DNA of 11,736 nt from NCBI GenBank assembly GCA_049363815.1, contig JBMQEM010000209.1:1-11736 (forward strand), read 5' to 3'. This document shows positions 6,219-11,736 of this stretch, piece after piece. Origin of the DNA: JADKIH01 sp049363815. GTDB lineage: Bacteria > Bacteroidota > Bacteroidia > AKYH767-A > 2013-40CM-41-45. Both the position numbers and the translations under genes were made by a program. The notes below the pieces were generated by a model. That model searched no databases. It was not told the DNA's origin and saw nothing but the letters and a program-made list of their open reading frames with translations. Position 1 is the stretch's first letter. The number at the start of each line of letters is the position of its first letter.

Positions 6219-8828
6219 ATGCAGAACCTCCTCATACTGATTTTTTCTTTGCTGGTTACAGTGGCAAATGCCCAGCTTACCGACGATTTTACTGATGGCG
6301 ATTTTTCTGCAAATCCGCATTGGACTGGAGATAGTGCCGCTTTCACAGTGAATTCCGGAGGAATGTTGCAGCTGAATGCCCAGCTAGCGGGGAATTCTAC
6401 TCTTGCAGTTCCGATCACCCTTGATTATAATGACACCCTTGAATGGCGGATCAAAACCCGGCTGGATTTCGCCCCTTCTTCCGGTAACTACTGCCGGATT
6501 TATTTAGCTGCCGACACCAGTACTTCTCAGGCTTCTGTCAGCGGGTATTTTCTCCAGCTGGGCGAGTCGCTATCAAACGATGCCATCGAATTATTCAGAC
6601 AATCCGGAACTGTTATCACATCGGTCTGCCGTGGAATCGATGGACAAATTGCCTCTGCCTTTGAAATTCAGATCCGGGTTTTGCGCTTTCCTTCCGGAGA
6701 ATGGCAGGTCTTTACCGATGAAAATCTGACAGACAATTACACCCGCGTAGCTTCCGGAATTGATCCGGGAAATCCAGGTCCGGATTATTTTTTCCTCGAT
6801 TGTAATTATACCTCCGGGAATCTGCAACGCTTTTATTTCGACGATATCTATGCAGGGAAATTTATCCCTGACGATGTGAAGCCGGTTTGTACATCTGTCG
6901 ATATTTTGTCAGACAGCACTATCAAACTGCTGTTTTCCGAAACGATTGATTTATCAGGGGCATTGACATTTGCAAATTATAACATCATTTCAATTGGTAA
7001 TCCATCTCAATTGACGATTGATTCGATAAATGATTATTCAATCACGCTTTTCTTTCCGCAGCACTTCGGAGTGGGTGTCGAATTGAATCTTCTGCTACAA
7101 AATCTGGAGGATGCTGCAGGAAATGTAATGAATGATACAACGATCTCTTTTAGCTTTTATCCAATAGGCTCCGGAAGGCAACATGACATTGTCATTTCAG
7201 AGATCTATTTTGAAATGTCATCGCTCAGTCCATTGCCTAATGCAGAATTTATTGAATTGTATAATCGCTCTGACTCTGCTATCAATCTGTCCGGCTGGAC
7301 GGTCTCTGATGGATCTTCTGATGCTGTGTTTACGGATTATCTGTTAAAGCCTGAAAATTATGTTGTCGTTTATGATGCCCAATTTGAATCACTCTTTTCA
7401 TCAATTCAGAATCGAATTGGTGTTGCAGGTTTTCCGGGATTGAATAATGATTCCGGCGACACTTTGACGTTGCGGAATTCGTTGCAACTGGAAATTGAAA
7501 AGGTCCCATTTAACGACGACAGTTATTTTAACAACAATAAAAATGATGGCGGATGGACGATAGAACGCATCGATATCAACTTCACTTGCCAGGATCAGAC
7601 GAACTGGAAGGCATCTGAAAATGCTGCTCATGGGACTCCCGGTATGGAGAATAGTGTGACCGGATTACATACAGACAATTCAGTTCCCTGGATAGATAAT
7701 CTGTACCTGGTGGATTCGCTTCACTTACAAATTGATTTCAGTGAATCTGTCTTTTCGACTATCATTCCCTCCGGATTTGTGGCAATTGATAATTTTAATG
7801 TCGTGAATGATTGTATTTCTGTGAACCGGATCTCGGAAAATTCTTTTCTGCTTGAGTTTGCAGATCAGTTTTCAGCAGGAATTCATCAGTTAAAGATTAT
7901 CGACACGCTGAGTGATTGCACGGGCAATGTTGTTGATCCTAACATTCATTATCGCTTTGGGAAAACACTGCCTGCAGCAATCGGAGATGTCGTGATCAAC
8001 GAGATTTTATTTGATCCTCGAGAAGGAGGGGAGGATTTTGTTGAACTGTTCAACTGCTCTTCGAAGATCATTGACCTCAACAAATGGATCATTCAGGAAG
8101 CAGAAGCGGATGATGAAAACTCCGTCAAGGATGAGTCGCAATTGAGTACTGATCACCGGATCTTATTTCCGGGAGAATTTTTAGCGTTTACAAAATCGAT
8201 AGTTGGTATCACCGGATTTTATGATTGTCCGGATCCGGCTTCCATTGTTCAACTTGAAGATCTTCCGGATTTTAATTCTGATGAAGGCCGGATTGTACTT
8301 CGGGATGGCAACGGTAACCGGCTCGATGGATTTCAATATTCCGATGACATGCATTTCTATCTTCTGAATTCTCCGAATGGTGTTTCGCTGGAAAGATTAA
8401 ATGGTTACTCAGGCGATCCGGAAAATGCACAATGGCATTCTGCAGCTTCAACGGCCGGGTTTGCTACACCTGCTTATAAGAATTCGCATTGGGTCAGTGA
8501 AAATCCGGGGTCTGGAAAAATTGATATTATCAATGAAGTCTTTTCCCCCGATAACAATGGTTACGATGATCTGCTCACCATCAATTTTCAATTTGACGAT
8601 CCGGGTACAATTCTGAGTCTGTCGATCTTTTCGAAAGATGGATCGCCCATCCGCGAACTGCTGGTCAATCAAACTGTCTCCGGAACGGGCCAAATCTTCT
8701 GGGATGGTTTTTCCGATGCCGGAAAACTTGTTTATCCCGGCAGGTATTTAGTATGGGCAAAAGCATTTAGTCTGGAAAAGGGGACAGAAGTTTTCAGGAG
8801 TTCGTGTGTGGTGGCAGTAAAGGAATAA
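6219..8828 (+). CDS. Large secreted protein with duplicated Ig-like plus lamin-tail domains
   Basis: An 869-residue exported protein opening with a signal peptide (MQNLLILIFSLLVTVANAQ, cut near 19). An N-terminal beta-rich domain (about 23-215, DFTDGDFSANPHWTGD...) looks like a concanavalin/LamG-type sandwich. Two similar units follow: an SbsA/Big_5-like Ig domain (about 221-315, IKLLFSETID) with a lamin-tail domain (about 323-475, IVISEIY...AEFIELYNRS), then a second Ig-like domain (about 488-580, LQIDFSESVF) with a second lamin-tail domain (about 588-755, DVVINEILFDP...EDFVELFNCS). The C-terminal 100 residues (NEVFSPDNNGYDD, 772-784; FWDGFSDAGKLVYPGRYLV, 827-845) resemble FlgD-Ig and gliding-motility C-terminal domains. 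This suggests T9SS-dependent export, but the end (VVAVKE) is not a canonical type A or B tail. Lamin-tail domains in bacteria often accompany secreted nucleases or adhesins; no catalytic module is visible, so an adhesive or surface role is only inferred. Confidence 0.85.
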   Translation: MQNLLILIFSLLVTVANAQLTDDFTDGDFSANPHWTGDSAAFTVNSGGMLQLNAQLAGNSTLAVPITLDYNDTLEWRIKTRLDFAPSSGNYCRIYLAADTSTSQASVSGYFLQLGESLSNDAIELFRQSGTVITSVCRGIDGQIASAFEIQIRVLRFPSGEWQVFTDENLTDNYTRVASGIDPGNPGPDYFFLDCNYTSGNLQRFYFDDIYAGKFIPDDVKPVCTSVDILSDSTIKLLFSETIDLSGALTFANYNIISIGNPSQLTIDSINDYSITLFFPQHFGVGVELNLLLQNLEDAAGNVMNDTTISFSFYPIGSGRQHDIVISEIYFEMSSLSPLPNAEFIELYNRSDSAINLSGWTVSDGSSDAVFTDYLLKPENYVVVYDAQFESLFSSIQNRIGVAGFPGLNNDSGDTLTLRNSLQLEIEKVPFNDDSYFNNNKNDGGWTIERIDINFTCQDQTNWKASENAAHGTPGMENSVTGLHTDNSVPWIDNLYLVDSLHLQIDFSESVFSTIIPSGFVAIDNFNVVNDCISVNRISENSFLLEFADQFSAGIHQLKIIDTLSDCTGNVVDPNIHYRFGKTLPAAIGDVVINEILFDPREGGEDFVELFNCSSKIIDLNKWIIQEAEADDENSVKDESQLSTDHRILFPGEFLAFTKSIVGITGFYDCPDPASIVQLEDLPDFNSDEGRIVLRDGNGNRLDGFQYSDDMHFYLLNSPNGVSLERLNGYSGDPENAQWHSAASTAGFATPAYKNSHWVSENPGSGKIDIINEVFSPDNNGYDDLLTINFQFDDPGTILSLSIFSKDGSPIRELLVNQTVSGTGQIFWDGFSDAGKLVYPGRYLVWAKAFSLEKGTEVFRSSCVVAVKE

Positions 8829-8872
8829 GAAAATAAATTACAGTATAAATCCCTAAGATTATACAGTCAAGC

Positions 8873-8973
8873 TTAGAAAACGAAAAGATCCTTCCAGGAT
8901 GACAAAGCGGTTTGTTGTATATGCTCAAGGTGGAAAAAAATAGTCATCCTGGAAGGACCATTTCGGCTTCTAA
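8873..8973. repeat. Roughly 100-bp palindromic element (31-bp arms, 39-base centre)
   Basis: Arms 8873-8903 and 8943-8973 are reverse complements at 27 of 31 positions, including a perfect 15-bp core (TCCTTCCAGGATGAC and its complement). Mismatches fall at 8879-8880, 8886 and 8888. The form resembles REP/MITE-type non-autonomous repeats; it could also work as a terminator for the 869-residue gene, 45 bases past its stop. No target-site duplication was recognised. Confidence 0.75.
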
Positions 8974-8977
8974 TTGA

Positions 8978-9139
8978 GGTAATGGGATGACTCAAGCTGA
9001 ACTTGCCGAAAAAGTAGGAACAACAAAATCTTATATTTCAAAAATTGAGAGCAACATAAAGGAAGTCCGTTTATCCACATTGCAAAAAATAGTTGAACTT
9101 GTTTTAGTAGTGCAACTTCACCTGTCAATCTCATTGTGA
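8978..9139 (+). pseudogene. Truncated XRE/HigA-type antitoxin remnant (HTH only)
   Basis: In frame after a stop at 8975-8977, the sequence reads GNG then MTQAELAEKVGTTKSYIS and KIESNIKEVRLSTLQKIVEL, with the stop at 9137-9139 (about 53 codons; an ATG at 8987 gives 50). This is the helix-turn-helix core and C-terminal end seen in HigA-like antitoxins of RelE/HigB-type toxin-antitoxin pairs. The usual first 40-60 residues are absent: upstream in this frame is the palindromic element. The expected Gly-rich turn before the final QLxLSI strand reads VLVV, suggesting decay. No HigB-like toxin frame is visible. It could still encode a mini DNA-binding protein from the ATG at 8987, but the missing first helix argues against that. 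It sits 22 bases upstream of, and in the same direction as, the HipA-like kinase. Confidence 0.7.
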
Positions 9140-9161
9140 AAAAATATTTTAATATTGCACC

Positions 9162-9956
9162 ATGATTTCTATCCCAAACCTCCGAAACGTAAACGTCACC
9201 CGTTACATGATGCCTCTTCGTGAAGGTGGTTCATTGCCGGCATTGGCGGAGGCCGACGACGATTTCAAATATGTACTCAAATTCAAAGGGGCCGGTCATG
9301 GAGTAAAAGCATTGATCGCCGAATTGCTCGGTGGTGAAATTGCACGTGTATTAAAGCTGCGGGTTCCGGAATTAGTGTTTGCTAATATTGATGAGGCGTT
9401 CGGACAAACAGAAGGGGATGAGGAAATTCAGGATCTTCTCAAAGCAAGTAAAGGTCTCAATCTGGCATTACATTTTTTGTCAGGTGCACTGACTTACGAT
9501 CCGGTTGTGACTACAGTTGATACAAAACTTGCTTCGCAAATTGTATGGCTCGATGCATACATTACAAATGTCGACCGGACTTTCAGAAATACAAACATGC
9601 TCATGTGGCATAAGGATCTCTGGCTGATTGATCATGGTGCTGCATTTTATTTTCATCACACCTGGACTAATTGGGAGAAACACGCAAGAAGTAATTTCGA
9701 ATTGATCAAAGACCATGTCTTACTTTCTCAGGCTGAAGAACTGGATTTAGTTGACAAAGAATTCAAGTCAATTCTTTCTGATGAGATCCTGAGAAAAATT
9801 ACTGAACTAATTCCTGATGAATGGTTACAATGGCAGGACACAAATGAATCTCCTGCAGAAATCCGCAATACCTATTTTAAATTTCTGACCATTCGCAGAG
9901 ATAATTCCCAACTATTCATTAAAGCCGCAAAAGATGCAAGAGAAATACTTATATGA
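9162..9956 (+). CDS. Compact HipA-like kinase (HipA_2-type)
   Basis: A 264-residue protein with the core of a HipA-type Ser/Thr kinase and none of HipA's N-terminal subdomain (HipA proper is about 440 residues). The ATP-lysine region is KYVLKFKGAGHG (36-47; Lys40 probably matches the HipA ATP lysine), followed by a helix and AELLGGEIARVLKLRVPE (53-70), the usual 'old helix-LGLxVPE' run. The catalytic segment DAYITNVDRTFRNTNML (131-147) contains D138-R-T-F-R-N143, matching the D-x4-N catalytic Asp/metal Asn of HipA (D309/N314 in E. coli). LIDHGAAF (155-162) provides the DFG-like metal Asp157. All key residues are present, so it is probably active. Classical HipA phosphorylates glutamyl-tRNA synthetase; the target here is unknown. 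Its last 23 bases overlap the DUF3037 gene, so the two are almost certainly co-translated. This pairing recurs in other bacteria, from memory. Confidence 0.82.
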   Translation: MISIPNLRNVNVTRYMMPLREGGSLPALAEADDDFKYVLKFKGAGHGVKALIAELLGGEIARVLKLRVPELVFANIDEAFGQTEGDEEIQDLLKASKGLNLALHFLSGALTYDPVVTTVDTKLASQIVWLDAYITNVDRTFRNTNMLMWHKDLWLIDHGAAFYFHHTWTNWEKHARSNFELIKDHVLLSQAEELDLVDKEFKSILSDEILRKITELIPDEWLQWQDTNESPAEIRNTYFKFLTIRRDNSQLFIKAAKDAREILI

Positions 9957-10317
9957 ATATGCGGTGATTCGTGTTGTCCCTAAAGTTGAACGCGAAGAAT
10001 TTGTAAATGTCGGAATCGTTCTGTTTTCTAAAAAACAAAACTATCTCAAAACAATTTGCCACCTGGATATTTCGAGATTACAATGTTTTGTAAACGATCT
10101 TGACATCGAGCAGATTAAAAGTTATCTGCACGCTTTTGAAAAAATCAATAATGGCGATGAAGCCGGAGGTGCTATTGCCCGGATGGATGTGCCATCCAGA
10201 TTCCGTTGGCTTACTGCTGTACGAAGCTCCGTTTTACAAACCTCACGCCCCCATCCGGGATTTTCTACTGATTTGGATGCCACTTTACAAAGGCTTTTTG
10301 AGGAATTGGTAGTTTAA
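9934..10317 (+). CDS. DUF3037 family protein, partner of the HipA-like kinase
   Basis: A 127-residue soluble protein. The opening YEYAVIRVVPKVEREEFVNVGIVLFS (about 7-32) is the hallmark of DUF3037, a family of unknown function. The middle (about 39-75) is predicted helical, and the C-terminus carries a conserved-looking SRPHPGFSTDLDATLQRLFEELV block (about 103-126). There is no signal peptide, membrane segment or recognisable catalytic motif. The ATG at 9934 overlaps the kinase by 23 bases in another frame, indicating translational coupling. Because DUF3037 genes frequently neighbour HipA_2-type kinases, it may be a regulator, substrate or inhibitor of the kinase; that role is inference only. 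A stem-loop begins at its stop codon. Confidence 0.8.
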   Translation: MQEKYLYEYAVIRVVPKVEREEFVNVGIVLFSKKQNYLKTICHLDISRLQCFVNDLDIEQIKSYLHAFEKINNGDEAGGAIARMDVPSRFRWLTAVRSSVLQTSRPHPGFSTDLDATLQRLFEELVV

Positions 10318-10333
10318 TGAAGCACCTTCATTA
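10315..10333 (+). promoter_or_regulatory. Stem-loop starting at the DUF3037 stop codon
   Basis: TAATGAAG and CTTCATTA form a perfect 8-bp stem with a CAC loop, the stem starting exactly with the TAA stop. There is no T-run after it, so it is not a standard terminator; it could be an mRNA 3'-end stabiliser. Confidence 0.35.
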
Positions 10334-10367
10334 TAATAATAAGCAATAAATGACAGGCTTTCAGATT

Positions 10368-10395
10368 CCGGGTTTCGAACCGGCCATACTTTTTT
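10368..10395 (+). terminator. Possible terminator after the HipA-like/DUF3037 pair
   Basis: CCGG at 10368-10371 and at 10380-10383 pair with an inner TT/AA (one bulged G), forming a short GC-rich hairpin; six T follow at 10390-10395 after a 6-base gap. The gap and short stem make it uncertain. Confidence 0.28.
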
Positions 10396-10513
10396 CTGAG
10401 CTCTGATAAACACAGGATTTCTTCTGAAAGAAATTATTTTATTTGAAGTCAGAAAAGAGAAAGTGTTGAAAGGAAAATGGAAAGTTGTGAAGGAATAAAT
10501 TACTTTAGCATCT

Positions 10514-10906
10514 ATGAAAAATAAAACCTCTTTGAATTGGATGCTTTTATTGAATTTTCTAGTTATAATTTTTCACTTAGGGATTATCACAAAATTAATT
10601 CCTTATGAAATTGCGTGGGGAGGCAGACTTAAAAATGATCGGGATATGTATGTCTTCGAATCAGTTTCTATAGGTATAATTCTGATCCTGATTTTTATTC
10701 TATTACTAAAAGGTAAATATCTTAGACTTGAATTAAACGAACGAAGTTTGAATTTCATACTGTGGATCTACTTTGTAATTTTTGTTCTCAACACGCTTGG
10801 AAATTTACTTGCAAAGACCAATTTTGAAAAACTGTTTTCTATAATAACTCTCACTTCTGCAATTCTTATCTGGAAGATTATCAAAACCGGAAAAGCAGTT
10901 CAATAA
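10514..10906 (+). CDS. Small multi-pass membrane protein of unknown function
   Basis: A 130-residue integral membrane protein with about four hydrophobic helices (roughly 9-27, 49-66, 80-98 and 105-124). A loop GGRLKNDRDMYVFE (36-49) follows the first helix, and short basic loops (KGKYLR, KTGKAV) suggest cytoplasmic sides. No known family was recognised; small proteins of this size and pattern are common as lineage-specific genes in Bacteroidota. No signal peptide or catalytic residues are apparent. It stands alone: 196 bases after DUF3037 and 159 bases before the T9SS cargo gene. The start at 10514 lacks a Shine-Dalgarno. Coding reality is supported by a 130-codon open frame with coherent membrane topology. 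Confidence 0.68.
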   Translation: MKNKTSLNWMLLLNFLVIIFHLGIITKLIPYEIAWGGRLKNDRDMYVFESVSIGIILILIFILLLKGKYLRLELNERSLNFILWIYFVIFVLNTLGNLLAKTNFEKLFSIITLTSAILIWKIIKTGKAVQ

Positions 10907-11036
10907 ATGGATTTACCGAATAGTACTGCCGGCTTTCTAACCGTTGATTTTGTATAGATTTCTTCATTCTTAAATAATGTAAAATGTGGATTTCATTAAT
11001 TTGAAGATCAGCCTTTTTTTATTCCCGCCAATTTTT

Positions 11037-11044
11037 TAACTTCG
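11037..11044 (+). promoter_or_regulatory. Possible -7 element for the T9SS cargo gene
   Basis: TAACTTCG matches TAnnTTTG at 7 of 8 positions and lies 21 bases before the start codon. The -33 region is only a T-run (11014-11020). A second candidate, TTAATTTG, lies at 10996-11003. Confidence 0.28.
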
Positions 11045-11065
11045 TTTATCTAACCCCAAAATGTC

Positions 11066-11707
11066 ATGAAAAAATTCTTACTCTTGCCAGCTATTTTACT
11101 CTTCAGTTTGTGCTCATTTGCACAAAACATTCAGAACATTGAAGTAATTCCGGCCTCGCCGACTTCAACTGACAATATTTCAATTGCCGTCGATTATATG
11201 TTTACCAGCGGTCCTTGCGACCCGGTCAATCAGTATTACACCATGTCAGGAAATGATATCTTCACCTTTCATTACCACTGTCCCGGAATGCTTACTGTTA
11301 TTTGTTATGGAACGGATATCCTTCCGATCGGACAACTTGCTCCTGGAAATTATATGACGTACGTGAATATGTTTCAAGGTGATTACGACTCAACAGGAAA
11401 TTGTAATGTGTTCCAGCAGGTAGATGGTAATACATTTTCATTCGTTGTATCATTGGGTACAGGAATTGATCAACTAAAAAATTCCCGCCCAATAGTATTC
11501 ATGAATTCAGATGCGATAAAAATTTCCAACCTGAATTCAAACTATCAGTTTGTTCTGATGGATGTCAGCGGTAAAGAAGTCCTTAGTCAAGAGGTAACCA
11601 CAACCGAAAACAATCTTCCATTGTCAGTCGAAGCCGGTGTTTATTTTTATTCACTCAGAAAAGAAGGCAAGCAAGAGTTTACCGGAAAGCTGGTTGTTGG
11701 GAAATAA
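11066..11707 (+). CDS. Short secreted protein with T9SS type A sorting domain
   Basis: A 213-residue exported protein. Residues 1-20 are a textbook signal peptide (MKKFLLLPAILLFSLCSFAQ). The central domain (about 22-130) is beta-rich with four cysteines (51, 72, 80, 113) and a TSGPCDPVNQYYT...FHYHCPG pattern that I do not recognise as a named family; two disulfides are plausible. The C-terminal part (about 146-213) is a T9SS type A sorting domain: IKISNLNSNYQFVLMDVSGK, then LSVEAGVYFYSLRKEGKQEF and a GKLVV end, directing export across the outer membrane and surface attachment or release. No enzymatic motif is visible. The ATG at 11066 is chosen because it opens the signal peptide; an ATG at 11061 is out of frame. 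The heptamer repeat begins eight bases after the stop. Confidence 0.85.
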   Translation: MKKFLLLPAILLFSLCSFAQNIQNIEVIPASPTSTDNISIAVDYMFTSGPCDPVNQYYTMSGNDIFTFHYHCPGMLTVICYGTDILPIGQLAPGNYMTYVNMFQGDYDSTGNCNVFQQVDGNTFSFVVSLGTGIDQLKNSRPIVFMNSDAIKISNLNSNYQFVLMDVSGKEVLSQEVTTTENNLPLSVEAGVYFYSLRKEGKQEFTGKLVVGK

Positions 11708-11714
11708 TTAAATC

Positions 11715-11736
11715 AGGTCAAAGGTCAAAGGTGATG
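11715..11736. repeat. Third copy of the AGGTCA-type heptamer repeat, cut by the window end
   Basis: AGGTCAA, AGGTCAA and the start of a variant AGGTGAT run in the same orientation as 831-858. As with that copy, it begins within ten bases after a stop codon. The window ends here, so its length and any inverted partner cannot be seen. Confidence 0.75.

Larger units (their letters stand above)
8829..9161. other. 333-base region holding a palindromic element and a broken antitoxin-like gene
   Basis: No intact gene. From left to right: about 44 bases of AT-rich sequence, a long imperfect palindrome (8873-8973), and a truncated XRE-type reading frame ending 22 bases before the HipA-like kinase. 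TAATATTG at 9150-9157 resembles a -7 element but lies almost on the kinase start, so it is not called. Confidence 0.75.

Noticed and set aside
5765..6295. 176-codon + strand frame
   Set aside because: It is antisense to asd, whose catalytic motifs prove the - strand is coding; no family signature.
10365..10385. tRNA T-arm-like sequence (GGTTCGAAACC on the - strand)
   Set aside because: The stem does not pair properly around a 7-base loop, and no acceptor, D-arm or anticodon arm is found in the flanks.
10400..10498. 33-codon open stretch ending KGKWKVVKE then stop, just before the membrane protein
   Set aside because: It has no start codon, opens right after a stop and matches nothing recognisable; a chance frame in purine-rich DNA is as likely as a gene remnant.

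Overview
The window reads as ordinary-density chromosome from a member of the Bacteroidota, most likely an uncultured environmental lineage. Evidence: three long secreted proteins of the kind exported by this phylum, two of them ending in a type IX secretion system (T9SS) type A sorting domain (YRLYPNPA...LPEGIYFFRF and a similar tail at the right end); lamin-tail, PKD and SGNH modules; starts without Shine-Dalgarno sequences; and AT-rich spacers with TAnnTTTG-like -7 promoter elements. No rRNA, tRNA, transposase, integrase or CRISPR array was seen.

Left region (1-2300, + strand): a SAM-dependent methyltransferase with a hydrophobic C-terminal tail, then a LolC/LolE-type lipoprotein-export permease. 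Their spacer holds a perfect 33-bp inverted repeat built from tandem AGGTCA-type heptamers. A strong bidirectional hairpin at 2268-2297 separates the permease from convergent genes.

Middle region (2305-6132, - strand): a secreted SGNH-hydrolase-like protein with a PKD domain and T9SS tail; a small exported protein resembling the sulfite-oxidase (oxidoreductase molybdopterin-binding) fold; and aspartate-semialdehyde dehydrogenase (asd). The 423-base gap between the last two holds a terminator for - strand transcripts, with a competing upstream stem that gives it an attenuator-like layout.

Right region (6219-11707, + strand): an 869-residue secreted protein with two Ig-plus-lamin-tail units and a FlgD/gliding-motility-like end; a roughly 100-bp palindromic element abutting a truncated XRE/HigA-type antitoxin remnant; a compact HipA-like kinase overlapping a DUF3037 gene; a small multi-pass membrane protein; and a short T9SS cargo protein. 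The window ends in another copy of the AGGTCA heptamer repeat, just after a stop codon.

The best candidate for an undescribed system is the HipA-like kinase/DUF3037 pair at 9162-10317, with the antitoxin remnant just upstream. The heptamer repeats and the palindromic element are the most notable non-coding structures.
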